NCBI RefSeq assembly: GCF_018873765.1
Contig: NC_057925.1
Location: forward strand, 2,558,927-2,622,926
From: Telopea speciosissima
Taxonomy: Eukaryota > Streptophyta > Magnoliopsida > Proteales > Proteaceae
Direction: 5' to 3'
DNA length: 64,000 nt
This document shows, piece after piece, positions 31,453 to 42,000 of this stretch. The notes beneath the pieces are model-generated. The model saw only the letters and a list, made by a program, of their open reading frames with translations. It was not told the origin of the DNA and made no database searches. The position numbers and the translations under genes were made by a program. Position 1 is the stretch's first letter; each line of letters opens with the position of its first letter.

Positions 31453-34400
31453 TAATAGTTGTACGCGAGTTGACGAAAGCACATGAGACATGTGATTCCC
31501 AATATGAGAAGTTGCCGAGCAGGAAAAGCAGACCTTCCTTCAGAGCATACTGAAGTCAGCAAAAACTCCATGACGCATCCAATCGTTGTCCACGTGGCAC
31601 CGTGGGCCGTGGAGTTAGTAAAAAGAAGGGACGTGTAAATAACCTTTTCGCTCTTAAACGGATAAAGAATGGAACCTGGAAAAGACATGGTTGGTTGACT
31701 TGAATTACTTCGCTTGCTTACGTTTGATTTTGAACTTTGGAACGCCATCAGCCTCCAGACTCAAGGCGTGGAAAACACGCCTTCTTATGGAAAAATGTAC
31801 TTTTCTTACTTATCAAAATTACGAAAGTACTCTTTCATTGCTGAAAAACTGAAAAATCAAGAATAATGGTTTTTTTTTTTATTTCGTTGTGCCTACCTAT
31901 CAAACATGCTTCAAATTTTAACTATAATCATAGGAAGTAAAGAATGGAAACTAGATCTGATTAAATAAAAAGAAAAAATAAATGGATACTAGACCGATAC
32001 GAATGTGTTAAGTATCAATATCGTTGGAAACTTGTATGGACTCCAATACCTCTATCGAGAACCTCGTAGTGAAAGTAGGGGAAGGAGGGATGCCTTAAGT
32101 CATGAAGTGAAGATGTGAGAGTTGAACATTTTAACCATGACCTCTTGGGAGCTTTCATTCTACTATCAAGACATCAACCAATGGTATCAGTACTCAAACA
32201 AAGGGATTGACATAAATATTCCAAAAAATAAAGTTCAATTTTTCCCTAACAATCCTCTCCTCTGACATATGGGAATGGTGGAGCATAAAAAATCACCTCA
32301 TGGGTTAGCCATGACAATTTGCTGTTACATCTCTACTAAATGCTTGTCATATTCTAAGCTTTCAAGTATATATGGGATTTTACTCAAAAAAAATATATAT
32401 ATGAGATTGAGTTATCTGTCCAATTGTGTAGCATACACTAGCATCTCTTTATGTCTATCTCTCTCCTACCTCCTATGAAATGATGTATTTGCTTCCTATT
32501 GAAGGAGTGAGACAAATATAGAGAGGCGCAAGCGTATGTTATGCAGCCTGACACTGTTCTTTCACCAACCATTTTCAAAGGCTTATATTTTTATATGAAA
32601 AATGGGTTGAGATCAAAATTGAATGGTCGTGTAGATAATACATCCATAAGAAACTTCTTTTACTAAGGCTATATGAAAGATATTGAGCCACAACTCACAA
32701 GGTAAGCAAACTCATCCATAAGGAACATAATGGGACTCTATGTTCCTACTATTCATCATTTTCACTCATGTGCCAAGCTTGGTCATAATAAACCGACCAT
32801 TGAATGGTAATACACTCCTTGGATAGGGAACACTTTTAGTTGAAGGTCTTATCTTAACCGTATAGTCTATCATATTTTAGAAAATAAGCATTATTTTTTT
32901 TTTTTTTCCCTCATGGGTAAACTTCATTTGGTATTTTACCAAAAACAAAAAGCTTCATTTGATGCATGTGTGTACCTTAGAATCTGTTGGGTAATGATTA
33001 CCAATATTTTAAGTCACAACTCACAAGTCAAGCAAACTCATCCATGTGTACGGTCGAATCTGTTACGTAATGACATGACTACCAAGATTTTAACTAAGTC
33101 ACAATTCACAAGGCAAGCAAACTCATCCATAAGGACTATAAAGGTACCTTTTGTACCCAGTATCCATCATTTTAACTGATGTGCCAAGCTTCGTCACAAT
33201 ACCGAAAATCGGATGGTAATATAACCCCTTGAATATGGAACATTTCCAGTAGAGATTGTTATCTTAACTTTATGGTCTATCATCTTTTGAAAAAAAATCG
33301 TTATTTTTTTTTTATTATTAGTAAACCATTTGGTGCAAGTTTGTGTGCATGTTACAATCATATTAGATAATGATTACAAAAAACATTAGCTAATTGTTCA
33401 CATGAACACAATTTGGTGGACTATACACGTAGAAATGGCAAATGTCAGGCTCACAAGAATCCAGATCCTTTTCAACGACATTTAATCATCTGAGTCGATC
33501 TCACACCATCCATGGGATGTGGGCACTATACACGTAGAAATGGCAAGCGGTAGGCTCACGGGAATCCAAATCCTCTCCAATGACATTTAACCATCTGGGC
33601 TTGGCTCACGGAAATATCATACTATCAATTATCCAAATTAACACGATTAGGCTGTTCAAAATTGGTGACTGGATACCATACACATGGGTTGTAATGGGCA
33701 ATTGGGCAACCTGAACTGGTCTCAAACAGATGTCAAGGATGGGCATACTTGGCCCAATAACCCAGCCGTATTAATGTACTGGTTGGGGTCAGAGGTTCTC
33801 ATTTTGGTTAAACCTTTGAGAGAAAAAAAGGGAAAAGAATGCTAACTAGTCGCGTGGTTCATGCACCCACACACAGGACCGTGTGAAACTATCATTCAAT
33901 ACTCAATGAAAATCCCATTCAGGCAGATTCCCCTGCACATCCGCTCATTGGCCCCCATGCTTGTGTAGACGCTACACGACCATTCATAATTTCAATTAGG
34001 TGCTGGGTCATGTGGTACAGGTCCATAAATTCCTTTTGTGGAAGGATAATTGGCTGACAGTAATTAGCCCAAAAGGCACAACTACAGAACAAGGGCCCAA
34101 GAAGTTAATCACACCACCCACAGATATTTGTAATTGTGAATGGGATAATAAAAGGAAATGAACAGAAGGGTATTTCAGTAATTTCAAATAAAGTAGGTCC
34201 TCATATTCAATACGTCCTCTTATTTCTAGAAAACCCAGTATCACAGCATTTCTGTTTCTCAGGGCTTCTGTTAATGGTCAACCTTAGCTAATCTTATAAT
34301 CTCCAAGCCACCAACTGACCAAGGATCCAACCTCACAGTTGGCTTTGACACTTACAAACTTCAAATTTGAAATGCCTCATCGAAGCATCTGGAGTGTTAA

Positions 34401-34470
34401 GAATCCTATGAATTTCCACACCTCAATCCCTTCATAAGACCCCTCAGCCTCCTCCTTTCCTTCCCCATCC
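31453..34470. other. intergenic with local duplications
   Basis: No gene is supported. A unit beginning CACAACTCACAAGG and continuing AAGCAAACTCATCCATAAGG occurs at about 32690, in short form at 33012, and at 33101. The longer copies remain alignable for about 250 bp (32690-32960 against 33101-33370). A second tandem pair with a period near 105 bp starts CTATACACGTAGAAATGGCAA at 33421 and 33526. The minus-strand frame at 31452-31748 matches no known family. Confidence 0.45.
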
Positions 34471-34536
34471 TTGTCTTCTCTCTCTCTCTCTCTCTGCCCT
34501 TTGCTCTGTTCTGGTCTTTTCACAAAACAAACCCAA

Positions 34537-35475
34537 ATGGGTACCTTGGTAGGCCATGTAGCTCCAGGTTTTGGGTTCCTTCTGATCGGGCTATGGCATC
34601 TCTTCAATCACACAAAGCTCTATGCCCTCAACCCAAACTCATACTCTGCTTCTCCATGGTTCCCATCCTCAAAAATAAGGTACTTGGAGCTCTACTTGAT
34701 CATGGTGGGCAGTTGGGCATCCATAGCCATGGAGCTTGTCATAGGCCCTCAGAAACACCAACCATTTGATGATGATGGCACCATACCATCAAACCATCTC
34801 CACAACTTCGAGCATGCTACCATCTCCTTGTCCTTCTTCATCTACTCAGCCTTTGCAATCTTGCTCGATCGAATTAAACCAAAAGCCCATTACGAGTTCC
34901 TGCAATTGCTTGGAGCTTATGCCTTCACCCAACAGTTCCTCCTCTTCCACCTCCACTCGGCAGATCACATAGGTATAGAGGGTCAGTACCATTTGCTTCT
35001 GCAAGTCATCATTTTGGTGTCTCTGTTTACAACCCTTATGGGTATCACCCACCCCAAGAGCTTTTTAGTGAGTTTCATCAGGTCTCTCAGTATTTGCTTC
35101 CAAGGTGTTTGGTTTGTGTTCATGGGGTTCATGCTCTGGACTCCTGGGTTAATCCCAAAAGGGTGTTTCTTGAATTTGGAAGAAGGTCACTTGGTGGTGA
35201 GATGCAAGACTGATGAGTCCCTCCATAGAGCTAAATCACTTGTGAATCTTCAGTTCAGCTGGTTCTTTGCCATGTTTGTGGTGTTTGCCATGGTTTTCTA
35301 CTTGGGTCTGCTTAGAAATTATCCAGAGAAAGTGGAGTATTGGCCTCTGGAGAAGGTAGATGAAGATGGGTCAGAGGACTTGGAGTCTCAGAAGAGGAAC
35401 AACAGTAACTTTGAGGAGTCCAAGAGTTTCTTCCCTATGGGAAAGGACAGGACTGCTTTGGAAATGGAAAGGTAG
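34537..35475 (+). CDS. TMEM45/DUF716 family membrane protein
   Basis: Single-exon gene of 312 aa. I chose the ATG at 34537 (MGTLVGHVAPGFGFLL) because family members start there. The frame is open to 34471, but the extra codons translate a CT-rich leader. There are about seven membrane spans, roughly 8-28, 49-69, 95-113, 122-140, 155-173, 185-205 and 240-262. Conserved polar motifs are NFEHATI and HSADHIGIEGQYH, the histidine-rich core of DUF716. The C-terminal ~45 residues are charged and probably cytosolic. Plant members have been described as viral-response-like proteins; the biochemical role is not established. A (CT)n run of about 25 bases lies in the leader, common in plant promoters. 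Confidence 0.92.
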   Translation: MGTLVGHVAPGFGFLLIGLWHLFNHTKLYALNPNSYSASPWFPSSKIRYLELYLIMVGSWASIAMELVIGPQKHQPFDDDGTIPSNHLHNFEHATISLSFFIYSAFAILLDRIKPKAHYEFLQLLGAYAFTQQFLLFHLHSADHIGIEGQYHLLLQVIILVSLFTTLMGITHPKSFLVSFIRSLSICFQGVWFVFMGFMLWTPGLIPKGCFLNLEEGHLVVRCKTDESLHRAKSLVNLQFSWFFAMFVVFAMVFYLGLLRNYPEKVEYWPLEKVDEDGSEDLESQKRNNSNFEESKSFFPMGKDRTALEMER

Positions 35476-35942
35476 AAGAAGAAGAAGAAGATGACTGGTT
35501 CAGCTGCTTAGGAAAAGGGGTGATTTGATTAGGTATGTGTCACTTTAATTAATCTTGTTTAATTAAAAACATGATAAGTGATGGGTACAGACCTATGGGA
35601 GAAAGATGCACATAGTAAAGGGAAGAAGGTTTGAATTTTTTTTCTTTTTTCTGGTTTGTTGGTGGTGTTGTTGGATGTACATATAAAACGTGAGGAGGGG
35701 TGGGGCAGGTTTTGAAGAGCCAGTTACAATCTGATTCAGTGTGTTTAAAATACATGCGATTCTGGGGAGTTATTTTGATTACAAATGTATTAAAGCCACC
35801 AAATTGTAAAGTTATCTACTTGATTTGCTTTTTAATTAAACTTGTAACCAGGTTTAAGGGTGTCCAGCTCACTTCTCTAGGCACTGCTTTGGAGCTTGAT
35901 TCTTGATTTTTGAATAAAGAGAGTTTTAGGGGTGCAATTGGG
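35476..35942. other. 3' flank of TMEM45-like gene
   Basis: Probable 3' UTR and spacer, starting with a GAAGAAGAA run. AATAAA-like signals appear near 35913 (TGAATAAAG). No gene is seen. Confidence 0.4.
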
Positions 35943-36275
35943 CCAATATGATAAGAATGTTTTTTTTTTTAATGAAAGTGTAATCACACAAACCACACAC
36001 CAATTCCAAAAGGTTAATCGACTTTTAGGACCGTAGAATGGCGGATATACACAACGCCCAATATGATAAGAAGGTTTTTTTTTATTTTATGAAAGTGTAA
36101 TCACACAAACCACACACCAATCCCAAAAGGTTAATCGACTTTTAGGACCGTAGAATGGCGGATATACACAACGCACACCCGATATGGGACTAAACCCGCA
36201 CACCCTTTCTTCTTTTTTTTTATGAAAATATAATCACACAAACCATACACCAATCCCAAAAGGTTAATCGACTTT
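35943..36275. repeat. 115-bp tandem repeat, 2.5 copies
   Basis: A unit starting CCAATATGATAAGAA and carrying TGTAATCACACAAACC, GGTTAATCGACTTTT and GTAGAATGGCGGATATACAC begins at 35943 and 36058. A partial, more diverged third unit lies at about 36215-36275 after a 40-bp interruption. The first two units are nearly identical except for the length of the T-run. Confidence 0.85.
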
Positions 36276-36931
36276 TCTGGTGAGGAATGAGGGTTGTAGG
36301 AAGAAAACCCCTAACCCATGTTTTCAAAAAAATTTGGTTTATTAAAAAAGAGTCTGTCATCTAGATTAGAATTTAAGACCCATAAAAATATAGTCGATTC
36401 TATTTGAGCAAGAGATCGATACCTAGTCACGTAGCTCCTACACCAGTGCGGAGACCAATGAAAACGCATAAAGGTATCAACATGGACGAGATTTTTTATT
36501 TCACTTGGGACGAGATTTTTTATTTCACTTGGGATCGGATGGTAATTTTGCATGTTCTTGTGTCAAGATGTGGGAACCACACTATTAGACAGCGTTTTTT
36601 TTTTTTCAAATAAAATATTAAAGAAAATTAAGATAAGTATACTATAGCAAACCAAAGAAAGGAAGAAAAAAGGATCAGAATCAAGGCTTTTTTTTAGGTA
36701 ATTATCAGAATCAAGGCCAGAGACGAATATGACACAACAATTCTAATCTGTCAATGAAAAATGATCTTTGAAAGCAAAAGCGAATATAAACCTAACAAAT
36801 CCGACGTAAGACAACAGTAACCTAGTCAAATCAGAAGCAAAGACATCGAAACTCCAAATTTTAACAAGTGAAACAAAATTACCAAAATACCATTATATTG
36901 ATGGTCCTAAAATGCAAAAAATATCTATTTT
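36276..36931. other. intergenic
   Basis: No gene is seen. A 24-bp direct duplication with the core ACGAGATTTTTTATTTCACT lies at about 36485-36533. The rest is AT-rich. Confidence 0.4.
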
Positions 36932-37070
36932 GGGCTAATGATCTCTGCGCTACAGCACAGCCTGCGCTCCCAGACACATGGATTTGCCATTCAAGGGGGA
37001 AGAGTGGTCATTTTGCCCACCCTCATGTGTCTGGGCGCAGCCTGTGCCCCAGGTACAAAGAACATTGGCC
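36932..37070. mobile_element. 139-bp MITE with perfect 9-bp TSD
   Basis: Flanked by ATCTATTTT on both sides (36923-36931 and 37071-37079). The ends are GGGCTAATGATCTCTG and, inverted, GGCCAATGTTCTTTG. The inner arms pair through CAGCCTGCGC...CAGACACATG. Non-coding. Confidence 0.83.
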
Positions 37071-37699
37071 ATCTATTTTATGCAAATTCCACGAAATGTT
37101 AACCTTACCAAACCATAAGCCACAAAACATTAAAATACAGCATTAAATATGTATGAAAATCAGTGTTCAAAAGCATTTAAATTGAAACCGTGAAACCATT
37201 TAATAACCGGTTCAAGGTTTTAAAATTGAAACCGTTTAATTAAATGGTTGAAATCGAATTGGACCATTGAACGTTCTTAGATGTACATAAATGTGCCAAA
37301 ATCAGGCAATAATTGTTTATCAAAATCGAAACGAACCGTTTAATAAATGGTTTGGTTATAGTTTCAAAATTGAGACATTTTAATAAAATGGTTTAACAAA
37401 AATCAAACCGTTTAACACCCTTATATACACATATGAAACTCTAAATGTATGTGAAACTAAGTAAACATCACCTTAACAATAACAACAACTCAGCCTTATC
37501 CCAATTAAATGGGGTCACCCACATGTAGACATCACCTAGTTAGTCCTAACAATAAAATATTAAAGAAAGTTATTTTAAAAATGCTCAAGAAACTCATACA
37601 TAAATCTTGAAATTTCTTTTAAAAATTTAATCTGCAAACTTTTATTCTACTCTTACATGTCAAATTTAATCTTAAATGCAAAATATGCATGCAAAAGTA

Positions 37700-38132
37700 A
37701 TTTGGGAAAATTACATGATTAGCTAATTTTGGGTTTTCATTTACAAAACTGTCCACCCTATGTTTGAGTTAACAAAAATAGACAAAAACAAGTTTAGTTT
37801 TACAAAACTAGACAAAACAGTGACTCTCCTTCCTTCCTCGGTAGTTCCCCTCTGAAAAAAAGATTTTTTTTTTCTCTGTTACTTGGGGTAGCAGAGAATG
37901 GCAGTGGCTGGGACAAGGGTAGGGTTGCAGGGAACGGAGAATGCCTAGGCGAGAAGGCAATGATAGGGGTTAAAATGTCTAAAAAAGTAAGTGTGGGAGG
38001 GAGAGACACTATTTTGTCCAGTTTTGTAAACCTTAACTTGTTTTTGTCTATTTTTATTAATTCAAACATAGGGTGGACAGTTTTGTAAATGAAAACCCAA
38101 AAGTGGCTAATCATGTAATTTTCCTAAGTAAT
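37700..38132. mobile_element. long hairpin MITE-like element
   Basis: The left arm (from about 37706) GGAAAATTACATGATTAGC is answered by the inverted right end GCTAATCATGTAATTTTCC at about 38106-38124. The arms continue inward over about 110 bp: TTACAAAACTGTCCACCC against GGGTGGACAGTTTTGTAA. The interior carries a GC-richer core. Flanks TAATTTGG and TAAGTAATTT are similar but no exact target duplication was fixed. Confidence 0.72.
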
Positions 38133-38189
38133 TTTATGCAAAATAACTCCAAATCAGCATGATGTCATGATTTAGAATTAAATAAGCAA

Positions 38190-38410
38190 ACAAACAAACA
38201 ACTTGGCCTTATCGAACTGAATGGGATAGGCTACATGGATCCTTACCCTCCAATTAGTTCAATTCGAGGTCATACTTGATAGCTATGCATGTCTTTCCTC
38301 AATATGTCTCCTAAGATCATTTTAGGTCTACGTTTGGCTCTTTTTGTTCTTTCGATATAAATCAAATCATTCATGCATGTTAGGGCATCTGATCATGTCA
38401 TTTCAAATGA
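38190..38410 (-). mobile_element. RTE-type LINE 3' end
   Basis: On the minus strand the sequence runs CCTAAAATGATCTTAGG, then TCGAATTGAAC..ATTGGAGGG, GGATCCATGTAGCC and a tail into GTTGTTTGTTTG. This is the same order as the RTE end at 21280-21400. Truncated and dead. A similar short tail lies at 37478-37530. Confidence 0.65.
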
Positions 38411-38734
38411 TTTTCTCGTAACTTATCATGTATCCAGATCCTTTTCAATGAAGGCATCGCCCAATGAGCATCCAATGGTTGGACTGCCTTGGCACGTTGA
38501 TTGGGCACACACCAAGATGTGTTCCAAGCAACCCAGCCGTTAGATGTCTCATTCTCATTGGACACTCATTGGAGAAGATCCCAATTCCCTTCGGGAAGCT
38601 TGTCCGGATTCAACCCGATTTGTTCCCCATATCACCCATGACAACCCGGTTCATTATAGTGTGTGATTACGTCATTAGAGTTCATGTAATACGACGATAG
38701 CGTACGGTTGTTGCTTGGCGGTTGGCCCATGTAG

Positions 38735-38742
38735 TATATAAG
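38735..38742 (+). promoter_or_regulatory. TATA box of HUB2
   Basis: TATATAAG, about 265 bases before the HUB2 ATG. Transcription start is expected near 38765-38772, giving a leader of about 230 bases that includes the uORFs. A TTACGTCA element (bZIP-type core) lies at about 38668-38675. Confidence 0.6.
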
Positions 38743-38816
38743 TTTTTCCCTGCTTTCTTGTTTCATTTTTGTTTGCTTTCCAACGCTCTTTCTCCAGAAC
38801 TCACTTCCACTTCCAG

Positions 38817-39000
38817 ATGGCATAAGCTTTTGGGGAAGCACGGAGCTCGTCACAGCGATGGCTTTGGAGATCAAGCAACTAGACAACTGTAAATTTAGCA
38901 TGGCAGGGTTCTTCTTCTGCCTCGGAAAATTAGGGTTCTTCGGACCTTCAAGTTTCCACCTTTAATGGGTGGCATTTGCGTTTGTTTTGGAGGCTTTTAA
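38817..39000 (+). promoter_or_regulatory. chained uORFs in the HUB2 leader
   Basis: Three upstream ATGs precede HUB2. A minimal one reads ATGGCATAA (38817-38825). uORF1 is 35 codons from 38858, in a good context (G at -3, G at +4), with a second in-frame ATG at 38900; its stop TAA is 38963-38965. uORF2 starts at 38965, sharing that A (TAATG), and encodes MGGICVCFGGF; its stop TAA is 38998-39000. The HUB2 ATG starts at 39000, again sharing one A (TAATG). A ribosome finishing one frame is therefore exactly on the next start. Translation of HUB2 is probably limited by this arrangement, if the transcript starts at the TATA box above. Confidence 0.65.
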
Positions 39001-42000
39001 TGGAGAATCCCGAGGCCGATGAGCCTGATAAAAAGAAGCGTCATCTTAACTCTGTGTCTTCCGCCATGGCCAGGAACACACCTTCTTCGCCCGAGAACAG
39101 GACTGTAAGCTCTCACCCTTTCTTCTTAACTCTTTGATTAGAACTTCTTTTTGGCAATTATCTATTGGCTATCATATCTGCTAATTATTTGATTATTCTG
39201 GCCAGTTTAATTTTTGATTCTCTGTATACATGATTGATCTTCTCGATTCTGTTCCATTCCTCGGTTAATATGGTATTGGATTTGGGTATAAGTCAGTAAA
39301 CAATGATACTGAACTCATAGGATATGTTCATAAACAATGGAAGAAATGAGGAAACTTAGTTATGGAAGAAGTATTACTGATTTGGAAACCCTAATCCCCG
39401 ACACATATTGTAAGAGGCCACTGCATTTATCTCAGACTTAATTGTCAAAAGTGGTGAATTTCATTTTCTGTCCTTAAATTTCCAATTAAACGTGACAAAT
39501 TTCGAATTAGATGTTAGTATAAGAGATAGGTCCTTATATTCCTGATAGGGTTCAAAAGTTACCTTGAAGATGTTTTATTGGGCTTCTCCCACAGGAAACC
39601 CTTGTTAGCAGTTATTTTTGTCAGATTAATAGTGCATATGCTTTACCCTTTTGAAGAACCATAGCATTCTGTTGGTGAGGAATGACATGCACAAAATAAA
39701 GAAGTGTCAGTTTATCTTCCATATTGAAGAAAGCAAATTGAAAATTTGGAGGGAATATTATAACATTTGCAACTTTTGAATAGCTGTGCTTCTGTCTAGT
39801 CCACTCCCTATTGTTTTTTTAGAAGTTAGAAACATCCAAACTAACAAAAGGATATTAGTGATTCCCCTAAATTTTCCTGTTTATACACACCCTTCACTGC
39901 CAAATTTGATCAGTGGAATTGCTGTGGGCATGCTGCAGGCATCATGAAAAAAAAAAAAAAGAACCCTTGCTATTGTGGAAAAAACTACTCTGTTGACAAG
40001 CCCTCTGGGCATATCTGGTCCTCTCTCTTATGTGGATGAGAGCCACTGACACCCAAACTAATAGGGGGTATTGGTTATAGTTGTTCACATTACTCCCTTC
40101 CCTGCAAACTTGGATCATTGAAGTTATGTACAGTTGTACACACAGTGCAGGCACAATGGTCATCATCAACGTTAGAGCCTTATGCGAGTTATTCCACCAC
40201 TGTGGTCCATCTAGGGCTGCATGTTTTTACTTGTAATAGCAAATGTTCCAAGATCGGGATGTGATGGGTTGTTAGACGGGTCCTTCAGGGAACTGTACTC
40301 CTCAACTGGTTGTCTGGTTGACTTGATTGTTGGCCTCCATTAATCCAAACTCCTGGTTGAACTAGGATCTAGATGGTTAACATGCAAACTGCCTGACTTG
40401 GATGAATAGATTGAAGCTATTGCCATAGCTGGGAGGTCTCTGTAATGCTCTTGACTTTTCTCTTGGTAACATATTGCATAATACCATCAAATAAGAAATA
40501 AAAATTCAATCTTTCATCTGCATTTGTAGGTTGATGCAGCAGTTCTCCAGTATCAGAATCAAAAGCTTGTTCAGCAGCTGGATGCCCAGAAACATGAATT
40601 TCATGTTCTGGAAGGAAGTTTCAAAGAATTGAAAGACAAGCAGACTTCTTATGATGACACTTTAATTACAGTGAACAGACTCTGGGATCAGGTAAACTCA
40701 ATTCTACTCAACTAAGCCTTTTTCCCAGCAAACTATGGAATCAAGTTCAACCAAGAAATAAAAAAAAGGTCAATTTTGGAAGTATTGTTGATACATGCAC
40801 CCACCGTAGTTCTCCTCTTTTTGTCCCCCCCCCTCCCTTTCCTTATTAGATCTTTATTAATTAATTTCCTTCCCCAATTGTAGTTGGTTGACGATTTGAT
40901 TCTGCTTGGAGTACGAGCTGGGGGTGATGGTAATGGCTTGCAAGTTCTGGATCAAGCTGATCGCTCTCAAGGTTTTTTCCCCCTCTCTAAACTGTTGTTG
41001 ATCTGTTGATAAAATGTGTGGAAGTCAGCTCATAGTTCTTTCGAAGCATAGATATTAACTTATTTTCTCAATTTCTTTTGCTCTAGGTTCAATCCCCTCC
41101 TGTCCCTGGGAGGAGATGTTTCTCTGTAGACTTCTAGAAGCTGATCCTGTCGATAGGAATGGAGCTAAGGAAGCTACCAACTATGTTGAAGAAGCTCTTG
41201 CTGCTCGCCATTCCTCTACTTTGAATTTGATGAAATACTTAGAGGATACTATTGATGCTCAAAGAGATAAAACAGATAGAATTGCATCAAATTTTCATGG
41301 AAAGCTCTCTGCTGAAGGTCAGAAAGGATCTTGGTGCGGGGATCTACCGGTTGATAATTTGTTGTTTTTATTTACTACCCTAATTTTATTGGCAGAGTTG
41401 TGATTTTAAAATTGTACCAGGAATTTTTTTGGTGATAAATTATCTTCTCATGTTTGGATCTTTCAGATGCTATCATCCAACAGCATAAGATTGATGAATT
41501 AATGAGTGAGGAAGCTGACAATCTACGAAAGGTGATTGATATTCTTCACTCGAAGCATAGAGAATATGCGCTTGAGATCCAAACTTACGTGCACAACCTT
41601 TCTATGGATCAATCTGAGATAAAACGCCTTGCAGGTCTTGAGAAACAATTCCACTTATTCATCTTTGGATTGTATATTCATGTATTTGTTGTATAGATGT
41701 ATTCAATTATGCAGCAATATTTAGTTTTAATTCTTTTGGAAAATAGAGACATGTTAACTTGCACAGTTGGGATAGCACACTGGCTGATAGGTAATCACAG
41801 TATGCTCACTAAGGGCATATTACATCTTTGTTGTCTATTTGAGCTGGTCTGCCTTTCCTTTATGTTGACAGGTGAGCTGGAGGAAAGCATGACAGAACTA
41901 GAGGAGAGTAGGAGAAAATTAGTTAATCTGAAAATGCAGAAGGGTGGCACATCTGTAGTGCATGTTCCGGTTCAGAATGCCGTAAATGGGAGGATGTCAC

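Larger units (their letters stand above)
37071..38734. other. intergenic upstream of HUB2
   Basis: No gene is seen. 37150-37440 is rich in GAAACCGTTTAAT/AACCATTTAAT words, with weakly inverted ends. A hairpin-like pair flanks 37700-38130: GGGTTTTCATTTACAAAACTGTCCACCC-type sequence at 37731 recurs inverted at 38070-38100, marking another MITE-like element. RTE LINE tails lie at 37478-37530 and 38190-38410 on the minus strand. Confidence 0.5.

Noticed and set aside
31452-31748. Minus-strand open frame of 98 codons ending at the Mutator-like element
   Set aside because: No recognised domain and no promoter evidence; the end coincides with the transposon boundary by chance.
34471-34536. N-terminal extension of the TMEM45-like protein (22 extra residues)
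   Set aside because: It translates the (CT)n leader; the family start MGTLVGH is at 34537.
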